DNA from: Aquiluna borgnonia | Lineage (GTDB): Bacteria; Actinomycetota; Actinomycetes; Actinomycetales; Microbacteriaceae | Length of the DNA stretch: 64,000 nucleotides | Reading direction: 5' to 3' | Assembly (NCBI RefSeq): GCF_013283855.1 | Contig: NZ_CP054056.1 | Span: 124,001 to 188,000, forward strand | In this document: piece by piece, positions 32,676-41,576 of the stretch | Numbering within the stretch: position 1 is the stretch's first letter | How the letters are laid out: every line of letters starts with the position of its first letter | The notes under the pieces: generated by a model | What the model was told of the DNA's origin: nothing | Databases searched by the model: none | The model's input: the letters and a program-made list of their open reading frames with translations, nothing else | Program-made: the position numbers and the translations under genes

Positions 32676-34016
32676 GGCAGGCTTTTCGGCACTGATGGCG
32701 TTCGTGGCATAGCGAACAAAGACATAACCGCAGCATTTGCGCTAGAACTAGCGCAGGCTGCGGCTTTTGTCTTAGGGGAGGATGCCCGGAAACGCGGAGA
32801 TCGCCCCAGGGCTGTCATTGCTCACGATCCCAGAATCTCTTCAGATTTTATTTCTGCTGCAATTTCCGCCGGCCTTGCTTCCTCGGGCGTTGATGTTTTT
32901 GATGCGGGTGTGGTGCCGACCCCGGCCGCGGCCTACCTAACCGCTGACCTCGATGCCGATTTCGGCGTAATGATCTCAGCGAGCCACAACTCAGCTCCAG
33001 ACAACGGCATCAAGTTTTTTGCCCGCGGCGGCCACAAATTGCAAGATTCAGTCGAGGACCTGATCGAGCAGGCAATTGGCCAGGCACTCAGTCCAATTGG
33101 TTCCGAGGTTGGTCGGGTGACGCGTTTTGCGGATGCCGAAGACCGCTATCTGGTTCACCTGCTCGGTACTCTGCCGAATCGACTGGATGGCCTAAAGGTG
33201 GTTATTGACTGCGCGAATGGTGCAGCGAGCGCTATTTCCCCGCAGATTTTTGCCGACGCCGGCGCGAAGGTGATTGTGATCGGCAATGACCCGGATGGCA
33301 ACAACATCAACTCCGGTTGTGGCTCAACCCATCTATCAGCCCTTCAGGCGGCCGTTCTAACTAACAAGGCTGATCTTGGTATCGCTCACGATGGCGATGC
33401 TGATCGCTGCCTTGCCGTCGACCACACCGGCGCGATTGTCGATGGCGACCACATTATGACCATCCTGGCCCTGAGCCTAAGGGAATCAGGCCGGCTAGCC
33501 AGGGAAACTTTGGTCACCACGGTAATGAGCAACCTCGGGCTAAAGGTCGCGATGCGAGGTGCGGGGATCAACATTATTGAGACTGCCGTTGGCGACCGCT
33601 ACGTGCTCGAGGCTATGCGCGAGGGTGGCTACTCACTCGGGGGCGAGCAGTCCGGTCACATCATCTTTGCGCAGTACGCCACCACCGGCGACGGAGTTCT
33701 CACCGGACTTCACCTGGCTGCCAAGGTGGCCAGCTCTGGTCAGACGCTCAGGGAGCTAGCGGCGGTAATGCCGAACTATCCCCAGGTACTAATCAACGTC
33801 CCAGGTGTTGATAAGTCGCGAGTGAAGCTAGACCCAGAGCTCAACGATCTGGTGGCCCAGGCCGAAGCAGAGCTTGGTGATTCTGGTCGAGTGCTGCTTC
33901 GAGCATCAGGGACTGAGGCTTTGGTTCGAGTAATGGTCGAGGCTAGCGACCTCGGCACCGCCCAGTCCTGGGCGGAGCGCATTTCGGTTGCCGTTGAGCG
34001 CCGGCTGGGGCTTTAG
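32673..34016 (+). CDS. glmM: Phosphoglucosamine mutase
   Basis: Converts glucosamine-6-P to glucosamine-1-P on the path to UDP-GlcNAc and peptidoglycan. 447 aa. The phosphoserine loop is [16 protein letters not shown], the metal loop [11 protein letters not shown], the sugar loop [10 protein letters not shown], and the phosphate-binding C-terminal motif [15 protein letters not shown]-terminal [12 protein letters not shown] is diagnostic. glmS, the preceding enzyme of the pathway, lies 1.3 kb downstream. It is probably translated from a leaderless mRNA. Confidence 0.98.
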   Translation: MGRLFGTDGVRGIANKDITAAFALELAQAAAFVLGEDARKRGDRPRAVIAHDPRISSDFISAAISAGLASSGVDVFDAGVVPTPAAAYLTADLDADFGVMISASHNSAPDNGIKFFARGGHKLQDSVEDLIEQAIGQALSPIGSEVGRVTRFADAEDRYLVHLLGTLPNRLDGLKVVIDCANGAASAISPQIFADAGAKVIVIGNDPDGNNINSGCGSTHLSALQAAVLTNKADLGIAHDGDADRCLAVDHTGAIVDGDHIMTILALSLRESGRLARETLVTTVMSNLGLKVAMRGAGINIIETAVGDRYVLEAMREGGYSLGGEQSGHIIFAQYATTGDGVLTGLHLAAKVASSGQTLRELAAVMPNYPQVLINVPGVDKSRVKLDPELNDLVAQAEAELGDSGRVLLRASGTEALVRVMVEASDLGTAQSWAERISVAVERRLGL

Positions 34017-34325
34017 GTGCGAACCTTTCAGCTTCGGCGCTACGACATTGCCGAAGGAAAAATGCCCGAGTTCACAGCCTGGCTGGACCAAACATTGATT
34101 CCGGTTCGAAAGCAATTTGGTTTTCAAATTGAATTTCGGCTGATTGAAACCAAGGCCAATCGATTCATCTGGTGTGTGAGTTTGCCCGGTGACGAGGCTG
34201 AGTTTCTGAAAGTTCAGGATGCCTATGCCGCATCGGCGGAACGCGCGGCAGCATTCGAGAGTTTTCCCGAGTGCATTGAAAGCAGTGAAATCGGTTTTGT
34301 TGAGGCGCTAGATCTTTCGAAGTAG
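34017..34325 (+). CDS. Small NIPSNAP-like protein
   Basis: 102 aa with a GTG start directly abutting the glmM stop, so it is probably co-translated with glmM. It begins MRTFQLRRYDIAEGKMPEF and contains LDQTLIPVRKQFGF. This pattern (ferredoxin-like alpha/beta, Tyr-x-[IL], then a helix and F/W) resembles NIPSNAP-domain proteins, a dimeric barrel family of poorly known function. Its last 18 nt overlap the 3' end of coaA on the other strand. The family call is from pattern only. Confidence 0.6.
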   Translation: MRTFQLRRYDIAEGKMPEFTAWLDQTLIPVRKQFGFQIEFRLIETKANRFIWCVSLPGDEAEFLKVQDAYAASAERAAAFESFPECIESSEIGFVEALDLSK

Positions 34326-35255
34326 CACTCGCTCAACACGGTGCTCGTCGCCCTTGCGCATCACCAGAGTTGCTCTAGAGCGAGTCGGCTCAATGTTTTC
34401 CCTGAGGTTGGGCAGATTGATGTCGCGCCAAAAGCCCTGGGCTCTATCAACAGCCTGCTCCTGGTTGAGCTCATTGGTTAGGCGGTGGAAATAGGACCTG
34501 GGGTTGGTGAATGCACTGGTCCAGAGCTGCATAAACCGAGATAGATACCACTTCTCGATGTTTTTAGGTTCGGCATCGATGTAAATGGTGAAGTCAAAGA
34601 AGTCACTCAGTGCCAGCTCTTGGCCAATCGAAGGTGGTTGCAGGACATTCAGGCCCTCAAGAATTAGAACATCCGGGGTGGTGACCTCAGCAAACTCCCC
34701 GGGAACAATGTCGTAGGAGAGGTGTGAATAAACCGGAGCTTTGACACCGGACAGACCGGACTTAATGTCACTGACAAACTTCAAAAGCTTTTTGCGGTCG
34801 TAACTCTCGGGGAATCCCTTGCGATCTAAAATCCCGCGTCTTTCCAGTTCAGCGTTCGGATACAAAAAGCCATCGGTGGTCACCAGCTCGACCCTTGGAG
34901 TTCCGGCCCAGCGCGACATGAGTTCCTTGAGAAGTCTTGCAACAGTGGATTTGCCCACTGCCACCGATCCGGCGATCCCGATTATGAAAGGGGTTCGGTC
35001 GGATTTTTGATTGAGGAATTCTGACGAGGTCCGATGCAAGTCCTGGGTCTGGGTCGCGTAGAGGGAAAGCAGGTGTGAGACCGGGAGGTAAACCTCGGAG
35101 ACCTCTTTTAGATCTAGAAAATCACCCAGTGAGCGAAGGTTGTTCAGCTCTGCCTCAGTGAGTGGAAGCTGGGTGTTTTTGCCAAGCTCTGCCCAGTCAT
35201 CACGTTCAATGGCAAGGTATGGAGATAGCTCTCCAAGGCCCTGTGCTCCGCTCAT
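34308..35255 (-). CDS. coaA: Type I pantothenate kinase
   Basis: First enzyme of CoA biosynthesis: pantothenate + ATP to 4'-phosphopantothenate. 315 aa. The P-loop is GIAGSVAVGKSTVARLL, followed by VELVTTDGFLYPN and KGFPESYDR, all diagnostic of the prokaryotic type I enzyme. It is divergent from glmS with only 30 bp between start codons, and convergent with the NIPSNAP-like gene with an 18-nt overlap. Confidence 0.98.
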   Translation of the reverse strand: MSGAQGLGELSPYLAIERDDWAELGKNTQLPLTEAELNNLRSLGDFLDLKEVSEVYLPVSHLLSLYATQTQDLHRTSSEFLNQKSDRTPFIIGIAGSVAVGKSTVARLLKELMSRWAGTPRVELVTTDGFLYPNAELERRGILDRKGFPESYDRKKLLKFVSDIKSGLSGVKAPVYSHLSYDIVPGEFAEVTTPDVLILEGLNVLQPPSIGQELALSDFFDFTIYIDAEPKNIEKWYLSRFMQLWTSAFTNPRSYFHRLTNELNQEQAVDRAQGFWRDINLPNLRENIEPTRSRATLVMRKGDEHRVERVLLRKI

Positions 35256-35272
35256 AACTGGCTATTCTGCCG

Positions 35273-35288
35273 TAGATTAGTGGCCATG
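35273..35288 (+). promoter_or_regulatory. -10 box and leaderless start of glmS
   Basis: TAGATT (35273-35278) ends 7 nt before the ATG at 35286, which places the expected start of transcription on the start codon. It lies inside the 30-bp coaA-glmS divergent gap. No Shine-Dalgarno is present. Confidence 0.48.
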
Positions 35289-37136
35289 TGTGGAATCGTC
35301 GGATATGTAGGTCCGGGGTCAACACTCGATGTGCTACTCGGTGGTCTAAAGCGCCTTGAGTATCGAGGCTATGACTCCGCTGGTATTTCAGTAATCGACC
35401 CCGAAGCCGGCCTTCAAACCAGAAAGCGCGCCGGCAAACTCAACGTGCTGGTAGAGGATTTATCCGCTAGCCCTATCAAGGACGCCCACATCGGAATTGG
35501 CCACACCCGCTGGGCCACCCACGGGGCTCCAACCGATGGCAATGCCCACCCTCACCTCGGAGGCGCCCATCAAAAACTATCGCTGATTCACAACGGCATC
35601 ATCGAGAATTTCTCAGAGCTCAAGGCTGAGCTACTGGCTCAGGGGACGAAATTCTCCTCTCAGACCGACAGCGAGGTTGCTGCACATCTGGTGGCCAGAG
35701 AGTTCGAAGAGACCGGGGACCTAACGGCAGCATTTAGGCGCGTGGTAAACCGCCTACACGGAGCCTTCACGCTGCTTTGCATCCACGAGGACCAACCAGA
35801 TTTGATTCTTGCCGCTAGGCGCAACTCTCCGCTCGTTATCGGCTTGGGCGATGGCGAGAACTTTTTGGGCAGTGACGTTGCGGCGTTTGTAGAACATACC
35901 AAGCGTGCGGTTTCTGTGGGGCAGGACCAAATTGTTGAGCTTCGTCGAGACTCGGTTTTGGTGACTGACTTCGCAGGTCACCCGGTGGAATTTGAAGAGT
36001 TCACCGTGGACTGGGATGCCTCGAGCGCTTCAAAGGGTGGCTGGCCATCCTTCATGGCCAAGGAAATAGCCGATCAGCCTCAGGCCGTGGGAGACACCCT
36101 GATGGGCCGCATTGACTCCGAGGGTAACGTTCGACTCAGTGAGTTTGAGGGGCTTGACCAATTGGCGGATGTCACCAGAATCATCATTACTGCCTGCGGA
36201 ACCGCGGCCTATGCGGGCGAGGTTGCTAAGTACGCAATTGAGAAGTGGGCCAAACTTCCCGTTTCGGTAGAACTAGCTCACGAACTTCGTTACCGCGACC
36301 CGGTGCTAGATAGCAACACTTTGGTGATAGCCATTAGCCAGTCTGGTGAAACCATGGACACCCTGATGGCCACAAGGTATGCCAAAGAGCGCGGCTCAAA
36401 AGTTCTCAGCATTTGCAACACCCAGGGCGCCACCCTGGCAAGAGAGTCAGACGCCACCATCTACACCCATGCCGGTCCCGAGGTGGCGGTGGCTTCCACC
36501 AAGGCCTTCACCGCTCAAATCACAGCGGGGCTGCTGGTCGCGCTTGCGCTAGCATCGCTTCGCCAGTCGCTTCCCAAATCCGAACTAAACGAACTTGGGC
36601 TTGAGCTTTTGAAACTCCCACGCCAGGTCAAGCAAGTTCTGGAATCGCTACCGCGCATGCGTGAACTTGGGCGCGAGTACTCCCAGGCCAAATCTGTGCT
36701 GTTTTTAGGGCGCAATGTGGGATACCCGATCGCAATGGAGGGCGCGCTTAAGCTCAAGGAGCTCGCCTACATCCATGCCGAGGGCTTTGCTGCCGGTGAG
36801 CTAAAGCACGGGCCGATTGCTTTGATTGAGAGCGGCCAGCCCGTGATTGTCATTGTGCCCTCACCTAAAGGCCCAGACTCCCTGCACCCCAAGGTCGTCT
36901 CCAATATCCAGGAGATTAAGGCTCGCGGTGCAAAGGTCATCGCAATTGCGGTTGAGGGCGACCAGGAAGTCTCGCAGTATGCCGACGAGGTGTTTTACAC
37001 CCCAGACGCCCACCCCTTCACGGTTGCGGTCTTGGCGGTCATTCCGCTGCAAACATTTGCGCTTGAGCTGGCGAGTGCGAAGGGGCTGGATGTTGATCAG
37101 CCTAGAAATCTGGCCAAGAGCGTTACGGTCGAGTAG
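35286..37136 (+). CDS. glmS: Glutamine-fructose-6-phosphate aminotransferase (isomerizing)
   Basis: Makes glucosamine-6-P from fructose-6-P and glutamine. The frame opens at a GTG two codons earlier, but the ATG at 35286 gives MCGIVGYVG with C2 as the glutaminase nucleophile after Met removal; 616 aa. The glutaminase half has GHTRWATHGAPTDGNAHPH. The two SIS isomerase domains have ISQSGETMDTL and GRNVGYPIAMEGALKLKE, and the C-terminus ends DQPRNLAKSVTVE. No glmS ribozyme fits the 30-bp upstream region. It abuts acpS. Confidence 0.98.
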   Translation: MCGIVGYVGPGSTLDVLLGGLKRLEYRGYDSAGISVIDPEAGLQTRKRAGKLNVLVEDLSASPIKDAHIGIGHTRWATHGAPTDGNAHPHLGGAHQKLSLIHNGIIENFSELKAELLAQGTKFSSQTDSEVAAHLVAREFEETGDLTAAFRRVVNRLHGAFTLLCIHEDQPDLILAARRNSPLVIGLGDGENFLGSDVAAFVEHTKRAVSVGQDQIVELRRDSVLVTDFAGHPVEFEEFTVDWDASSASKGGWPSFMAKEIADQPQAVGDTLMGRIDSEGNVRLSEFEGLDQLADVTRIIITACGTAAYAGEVAKYAIEKWAKLPVSVELAHELRYRDPVLDSNTLVIAISQSGETMDTLMATRYAKERGSKVLSICNTQGATLARESDATIYTHAGPEVAVASTKAFTAQITAGLLVALALASLRQSLPKSELNELGLELLKLPRQVKQVLESLPRMRELGREYSQAKSVLFLGRNVGYPIAMEGALKLKELAYIHAEGFAAGELKHGPIALIESGQPVIVIVPSPKGPDSLHPKVVSNIQEIKARGAKVIAIAVEGDQEVSQYADEVFYTPDAHPFTVAVLAVIPLQTFALELASAKGLDVDQPRNLAKSVTVE

Positions 37137-37490
37137 TTGATTCTCGGAGTCGGAACCGACCTGTGCTCAATCGCTCGCCTCAGTGAATCACTGGAGCGAA
37201 CCCCCAACCTCGCTCAGCGTCTTTTTCACCCTTCAGAACTTGGGCTCCCGGTGAATTCTTTGGCCGCAAGGTTTGCAGCCAAGGAGGCATTGGCAAAGGC
37301 ATTGGGAAACCCACGGCTGATGCAGTGGGTGGAAATTGAAATCGTCAAGGACGAGTTGGGCAAACCTGGTTTTGTGCTGCACGGGCAAACCGCCAAGAAC
37401 CTGGAGTCAGTGGGTGTGCAGCGGATTCACCTCTCGCTCTCACACGAGCAAGAACTTGCGTCGGCTTTCGTAGTGGTGGAGGCTAGCTAG
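37137..37490 (+). CDS. acpS: Holo-[acyl-carrier-protein] synthase
   Basis: Transfers 4'-phosphopantetheine from CoA to ACP, linking it functionally to coaA nearby. 117 aa. It starts at a TTG immediately after the glmS stop. GVGTDLCSIARL gives the metal-binding Asp, and AARFAAKEALAKALG gives the catalytic Glu. It abuts alr without a gap, so the four genes glmS-acpS-alr-tsaE read as one operon. The nnrE/nnrD repair gene often found between acpS and alr in actinobacteria is absent. Confidence 0.95.
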   Translation: MILGVGTDLCSIARLSESLERTPNLAQRLFHPSELGLPVNSLAARFAAKEALAKALGNPRLMQWVEIEIVKDELGKPGFVLHGQTAKNLESVGVQRIHLSLSHEQELASAFVVVEAS

Positions 37491-38552
37491 ATGCGCGAAA
37501 TCCAAGTTGACCTGGGTCGAATTCAAACTAATTACAGAACCCTGAAGCAGTTGGCCCAACCGGCAAAGGTGATGGCTGTGGTCAAGGCAAATGCCTATGG
37601 TCACGGCATGCACGTGGTTGCCCAGGCTCTAGAGGAAATTGGCGTTGACGCACTCGGCGTTGCCGATTTAAACGAAGCCATCGAGTTGCGATCGGCGGGG
37701 ATCAAAACTCGCATTATGTGCTGGCTGTTGCAGCCAAGTGACGACTTCCAACTCGCTAAAGACTTGGAGATTGAACTTGGGGTATCAAGTTTTGAAGTTT
37801 TGACAAAAGTCCTCGAGGTTGGTGTCCATCACCTTCACGTCAAAGTTGACACCGGTCTGGGGAGAAATGGTTTTGTTCAGGCAGATTGGGAGCGACTGTT
37901 TTCGGCGCTCGCTGGAAAAAGCATCAGCCTGTTTTCTCACCTTGCCAACACCTCGGAAGAGGCGGACCTGAAGCAGCAGGCTGAGTTTGAGGCTGCCCTG
38001 GAGGTTGCCAGTGTGCACGGGGTAGAGGTCACTGAACGCCACTTGGCCGCCACCGCTGGAACCCTGAGCTACCCGGCAATGCGCTACGAGATGGTGCGAG
38101 TGGGAATTGGGGTGTACGGGCTAAATCCTGACGAACGCGAATTTGCAACCTTTGGGCTTAGACCTGCGATGCGAGTTGTGGCCAGGGTGGCAAACTTCAA
38201 GCGAGTCGAGGCAGGGCAGGGTGTTTCCTACGGCTATCGATATGTGACGCAGCGACCAACCAACCTGATTCTGGTCCCCTTTGGCTATGCCGAGGGCATG
38301 CCACGGATAGCCCAGGGGGCCAAGGTGCTGGTGGCTGGCAAGTCATTTGAAATTAGTGGCCGGATAGCTATGGATCAGTTTGTGGTCGACGTCGGAGACC
38401 TTGAAGTTTCTATCGGCGACGAGGTAGTGATTTTTGGTGATACAGAAAATGGCGAACCTACAGCGGAGGAATTAGGTGCAAGTTACGGCAGCATCAACTA
38501 CGAAGTGGTCACCAGGATTGGTGGCAGGGCTCAGCGGGTTTACAAGAAGTAA
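37491..38552 (+). CDS. alr: Alanine racemase
   Basis: PLP enzyme that makes D-alanine for peptidoglycan; 353 aa. The PLP lysine is in AVVKANAYGHGMHVVA. HVKVDTGLGRNGF, RVGIGVYGL and the second-subunit catalytic Tyr region QGVSYGYRYVT are visible, and IAMDQFVVDVGD completes the C-terminal beta domain. Its TAATG stop overlaps the tsaE start by one base. Confidence 0.98.
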   Translation: MREIQVDLGRIQTNYRTLKQLAQPAKVMAVVKANAYGHGMHVVAQALEEIGVDALGVADLNEAIELRSAGIKTRIMCWLLQPSDDFQLAKDLEIELGVSSFEVLTKVLEVGVHHLHVKVDTGLGRNGFVQADWERLFSALAGKSISLFSHLANTSEEADLKQQAEFEAALEVASVHGVEVTERHLAATAGTLSYPAMRYEMVRVGIGVYGLNPDEREFATFGLRPAMRVVARVANFKRVEAGQGVSYGYRYVTQRPTNLILVPFGYAEGMPRIAQGAKVLVAGKSFEISGRIAMDQFVVDVGDLEVSIGDEVVIFGDTENGEPTAEELGASYGSINYEVVTRIGGRAQRVYKK

Positions 38553-39004
38553 TGCAAATTCAAATAACTGATCCAGAACACATGCATCGCCTAGGTGTTG
38601 AGCTTGCCGGCCGGTTGCAAGCCGGGGACCTGGTGTTGCTCAATGGTCCGCTCGGGGCGGGAAAAACCACCCTGACGCGCGGAATCGGAGAGGGCCTGGG
38701 TGCTTTGGGGACAGTGCAATCCCCAACGTTTGTTTTGGCAAGAACGCATCGAACCGCAAAGGGCCCAAAGCTGGTTCACGTTGATGCCTACCGCCTAGGT
38801 TCCGCACTGGAGCTGGATGACTTGGACATTGATTTTGAGCGCTCAATAGTTGTGGTTGAGTGGGCAAGGGATTACGTCGATGGCATTGCCGATAGCTGGC
38901 TGAGCGTGAACATAGACAGAAGTGCTTCAGATGAGCAGCGCCTAGTTGAGGTTACTGGTCACGGGGAACGCTGGAGAGGTGTGCAGCTTGCTTTTGGCGA
39001 TTGA
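38552..39004 (+). CDS. tsaE: tRNA t6A biosynthesis ATPase TsaE
   Basis: ATPase that supports the TsaB-TsaD complex in N6-threonylcarbamoyl-A37 formation. 150 aa. The P-loop is NGPLGAGKTTLTRGIGEGLG, followed by VQSPTFVLARTH and the Walker-B-like VHVDAYRLG; VVVEWARDYV is the family W-containing strand. It overlaps alr by 1 nt and tsaB by 17 nt. Confidence 0.96.
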   Translation: MQIQITDPEHMHRLGVELAGRLQAGDLVLLNGPLGAGKTTLTRGIGEGLGALGTVQSPTFVLARTHRTAKGPKLVHVDAYRLGSALELDDLDIDFERSIVVVEWARDYVDGIADSWLSVNIDRSASDEQRLVEVTGHGERWRGVQLAFGD

Positions 39005-39578
39005 CACCTCAGCCGGTACCTCGGCAGCTGTTTATGAGGGTGGAGCACTAAAGTCATTTGTGCTCTTCGAGGATCCCTTTGGCCATGCCGAAAACATTGG
39101 TCTCGCGATCGCTCAGGCTCTAGACCAGGCTGGAATATCACCGGGGGAACTCACGTCAGTTGCCATCGGCCGCGGACCTGCCCCCTACACCGGACTGCGG
39201 GTGGGCATGGCCGCTGGAACCTCTCTAGCAGAGGCATTGAACCTTCCCCTGCACGGAGTCATCACCTTGGATGCTGTTGCATTTGCGTCGGGGCTTGAGC
39301 GATGCGTCGTGGTGGCGGATGCCAAGCGCAAAGAATTCTTTGTCGCCGCCTACGAGCGCGGAGAGCGAGTTTTTGGACCCGAGGTTGTGGGGCCTGAAGG
39401 TCTAACTAGGTTCTCCGATTACCAGGAGATTACTCAGGTTTGCGATGCGCAAATGATTGGACGATTCGCCGCAGATGCCATCGCTAGAGGTGAAAAGCTG
39501 GATGAAATTTCTGCTCTTTACTTGAGATCCCCCGATGTCGCACCCTCTCCGGGAAAGAAGGTGAGCGGTGGAAATTAG
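38988..39578 (+). CDS. tsaB: tRNA t6A biosynthesis protein TsaB
   Basis: Non-catalytic partner of TsaD. The open frame starts at 38946, but the TTG at 38988 gives [17 protein letters not shown], the normal N-terminus, and has GGAGAGG 8 nt upstream; 196 aa. The ASKHA-fold signature [21 protein letters not shown] is clear. The start lies inside tsaE (17-nt overlap) and the end overlaps rimI-tsaD by 11 nt. Confidence 0.93.
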   Translation: MLLAIDTSAGTSAAVYEGGALKSFVLFEDPFGHAENIGLAIAQALDQAGISPGELTSVAIGRGPAPYTGLRVGMAAGTSLAEALNLPLHGVITLDAVAFASGLERCVVVADAKRKEFFVAAYERGERVFGPEVVGPEGLTRFSDYQEITQVCDAQMIGRFAADAIARGEKLDEISALYLRSPDVAPSPGKKVSGGN

Positions 39579-41049
39579 AGAAATTGACGAGTCTGCGCTC
39601 GCTCAGGTGATGGACCTTGAGCACAAACTCTTCCCCACGGATGCGTGGTCAGGGGCCAGCATGGCTGCCGAGCTCAGATCTTCAAACACCTACTACCTTG
39701 GTCTTTTTGATGTTGGCTTAGTTGGCTACGCCGGCCTCAGCTCAATTCCGGGGTCATTCAGCTCTGACATTCAGACCATCGGTGTTGAAAAGGCTTATCG
39801 AGGCCAGGGGCTAGGGCGCAAACTGGCCGAGTCGCTAATCGCCAAAGCTAAGTCCCTGGGCAGTGAGCAGGTCATGCTTGAGGTGAGGGCCGACAACCCT
39901 GCAGCAATAAAGCTCTATGAATCTCTTGGTTTTGAACACATCGATACGCGAAAGCGCTACTACCAACCCGATGATATTGATGCCTTGATCATGCGCCTTG
40001 AGATTCACCAGCCGGTGGTGCTAGGCATCGAATCCACCTGTGATGAGACCGGCGTTGGCATAGTCAGGGGCAATCGCCTGCTGGCTAACGCCCTGCACAG
40101 CTCCATGGATGAGCACTCAAAATACGGGGGAGTTGTTCCGGAGGTTGCGGCGCGTGCTCACCTCGAGGCCATTGGCCCGACGCTTTCCAAAGCCCTGAGT
40201 GAAGCGGGTTTGACCATGCAGGATATTGACGCTGTGGCGGTTGCCAATGGTCCCGGCCTAGCGGGAGCGCTCATGGTTGGGATTGGTGCAGCCAAGGGCC
40301 TGGCGATTGCCAACCGCAAACCGATTTACGCGGTGAACCACCTGGTGGCACACGTTGGTGCGGATGTGCTCGAGCGGGGATCGGTTCAGCTGCCAACCAT
40401 CGCGCTGCTGGTCTCCGGTGGTCACACCTCCCTGGTGCTGGCCAGAGACTTGCTTGGAGACGCCGAGCTACTTGGTGAAACCATTGATGATGCCGCCGGT
40501 GAAGCCTTTGACAAGGTTGCCAGGGTGCTTGGTTTGCCCTATCCCGGTGGCCCACAAATCGACCAGCTTGCCAAAGACGGTGACCCAAAAGCTATTCGCT
40601 TTCCTCGAGGCCTATCGCTTCCCAAAGACCTGGAAAAACATCGCTACGACTTTTCGTTCAGCGGCTTAAAAACTGCGGTAGCCCGTCACGTTGAAAAGCA
40701 AGAAGCCGAGGGAGTTGAATATTCAAAGCCGGATGTGGCGGCAAGTTTCCGCGAGGCAGTCGTTGATGTCCTTCTCACCAAGGCGCTAAATGCCTGCCGC
40801 GATTATGGGATCCCTAGGTTGTTGCTCGGTGGTGGCGTGGTGGCGAATGCCCGGTTGCGTGAGGAGGCTAAGCGCCGATGCGATGCCGAAGGCATCGAGC
40901 TGAGAATCCCGCGATTTGCCCTCTGCACAGATAACGGTGCGATGATTGCGGCGCTGGGAGCTCAGCTGGTGATGGCGGGTAGGCAGCCAAGTTCCCTGGG
41001 ATTCGGCGCTGAATCCACCCTCGATATTCGAGAAGTTCAGACTCCCTAG
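39568..41049 (+). CDS. RimI-TsaD fusion: ribosomal S18 N-acetyltransferase plus t6A synthase
   Basis: One 493-aa reading frame with two enzymes. Residues 1-147 are a GNAT acetyltransferase of the RimI type: [12 protein letters not shown] at 77-88 is the acetyl-CoA loop, and [15 protein letters not shown] is the RimI signature. From residue 150 on it is Tsa[16 protein letters not shown], the metal-binding NHLVAH at 257-262 (H258, H262), [22 protein letters not shown] and [13 protein letters not shown]. No stop lies between the halves and the linker is only a few residues. GTG codons at the joint could act as an internal start, but I see no RBS before them. In most bacteria rimI and tsaD are separate genes. 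Confidence 0.93.
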   Translation: MEIREIDESALAQVMDLEHKLFPTDAWSGASMAAELRSSNTYYLGLFDVGLVGYAGLSSIPGSFSSDIQTIGVEKAYRGQGLGRKLAESLIAKAKSLGSEQVMLEVRADNPAAIKLYESLGFEHIDTRKRYYQPDDIDALIMRLEIHQPVVLGIESTCDETGVGIVRGNRLLANALHSSMDEHSKYGGVVPEVAARAHLEAIGPTLSKALSEAGLTMQDIDAVAVANGPGLAGALMVGIGAAKGLAIANRKPIYAVNHLVAHVGADVLERGSVQLPTIALLVSGGHTSLVLARDLLGDAELLGETIDDAAGEAFDKVARVLGLPYPGGPQIDQLAKDGDPKAIRFPRGLSLPKDLEKHRYDFSFSGLKTAVARHVEKQEAEGVEYSKPDVAASFREAVVDVLLTKALNACRDYGIPRLLLGGGVVANARLREEAKRRCDAEGIELRIPRFALCTDNGAMIAALGAQLVMAGRQPSSLGFGAESTLDIREVQTP

Positions 41050-41126
41050 TAACTCCCAGCTTTCATCCAGCAGACTCCGAGCCTTATCTGCCAGATTACT
41101 TCTCGCCCCCGAAATAAAGGATTCAA

Positions 41127-41546
41127 ATGGCAGACAAGAAAGTGGAGCCCACTGAGGGTTCCGAGGAAAACACCCCGGCAGAGGAAGCTCCATCGACCTC
41201 AACCACCGTCGCACCGAAGGCCAAGTTCGACTGGTCTTCCCTGAACACTCTCGCGGTCGTCTCTCTGGCTAGCGCCATCAGCGGTTTTGCCGCTTTGGTT
41301 GCGGTGATCACCGGACACATTTCGCTGGCGCAAATCAAGCGCACCGGTGAGAACGGTAAGGCCATGGCGGTCACCGGCCTGGTCTTGGGCTACGTCAACA
41401 TTGCGCTTTGGATTATTTTTGGAGTCTTTGGTGTTATTGCTCAGGCACTGATGTTTTCAGGGGGAATGGGACTCCAGCCCATGGGACCTGAATTCATGGA
41501 ATTCCATCGCGGGTTCGACGGCATGCACATGTGGCAGGACCGTTAG
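41127..41546 (+). CDS. DUF4190-type small membrane protein
   Basis: 139 aa. It has an acidic, low-complexity cytosolic N-terminus (about 35 residues) and two transmembrane helices (TLAVVSLASAISGFAALVAV and GLVLGYVNIALWIIFGVFGV). Between them is the GHISLAQIKRTGENGKAMA loop, which is the DUF4190 hallmark; function unknown. The C-terminus is rich in Met, Gly and His (GMHMWQDR). The RBS is AAAGGATTCAA. It stands alone, 77 nt after tsaD. Confidence 0.85.
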   Translation: MADKKVEPTEGSEENTPAEEAPSTSTTVAPKAKFDWSSLNTLAVVSLASAISGFAALVAVITGHISLAQIKRTGENGKAMAVTGLVLGYVNIALWIIFGVFGVIAQALMFSGGMGLQPMGPEFMEFHRGFDGMHMWQDR

Positions 41547-41551
41547 GTCAC

Positions 41552-41576
41552 TTCGCTAGGAGAGCCACCTAGCGAA
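41552..41576. terminator. Terminator-like hairpin at a convergent junction
   Basis: TTCGCTAGG (41552-41560) pairs perfectly with CCTAGCGAA (41568-41576) around 7 nt. It sits between the DUF4190 stop and the methyltransferase, and its right arm contains the methyltransferase stop codon. No clear T-run follows on either strand, so it may be a weak or factor-assisted bidirectional terminator. Confidence 0.45.

Noticed and set aside
35256-35285. glmS ribozyme or riboswitch
   Set aside because: Only 30 bp separate coaA and glmS, so no such element can be present upstream of the coding sequence.
40012-40020. Internal GTG GTG as a separate tsaD start
   Set aside because: No Shine-Dalgarno precedes it and the frame is continuous from rimI; kept as a fusion, with the alternative noted.
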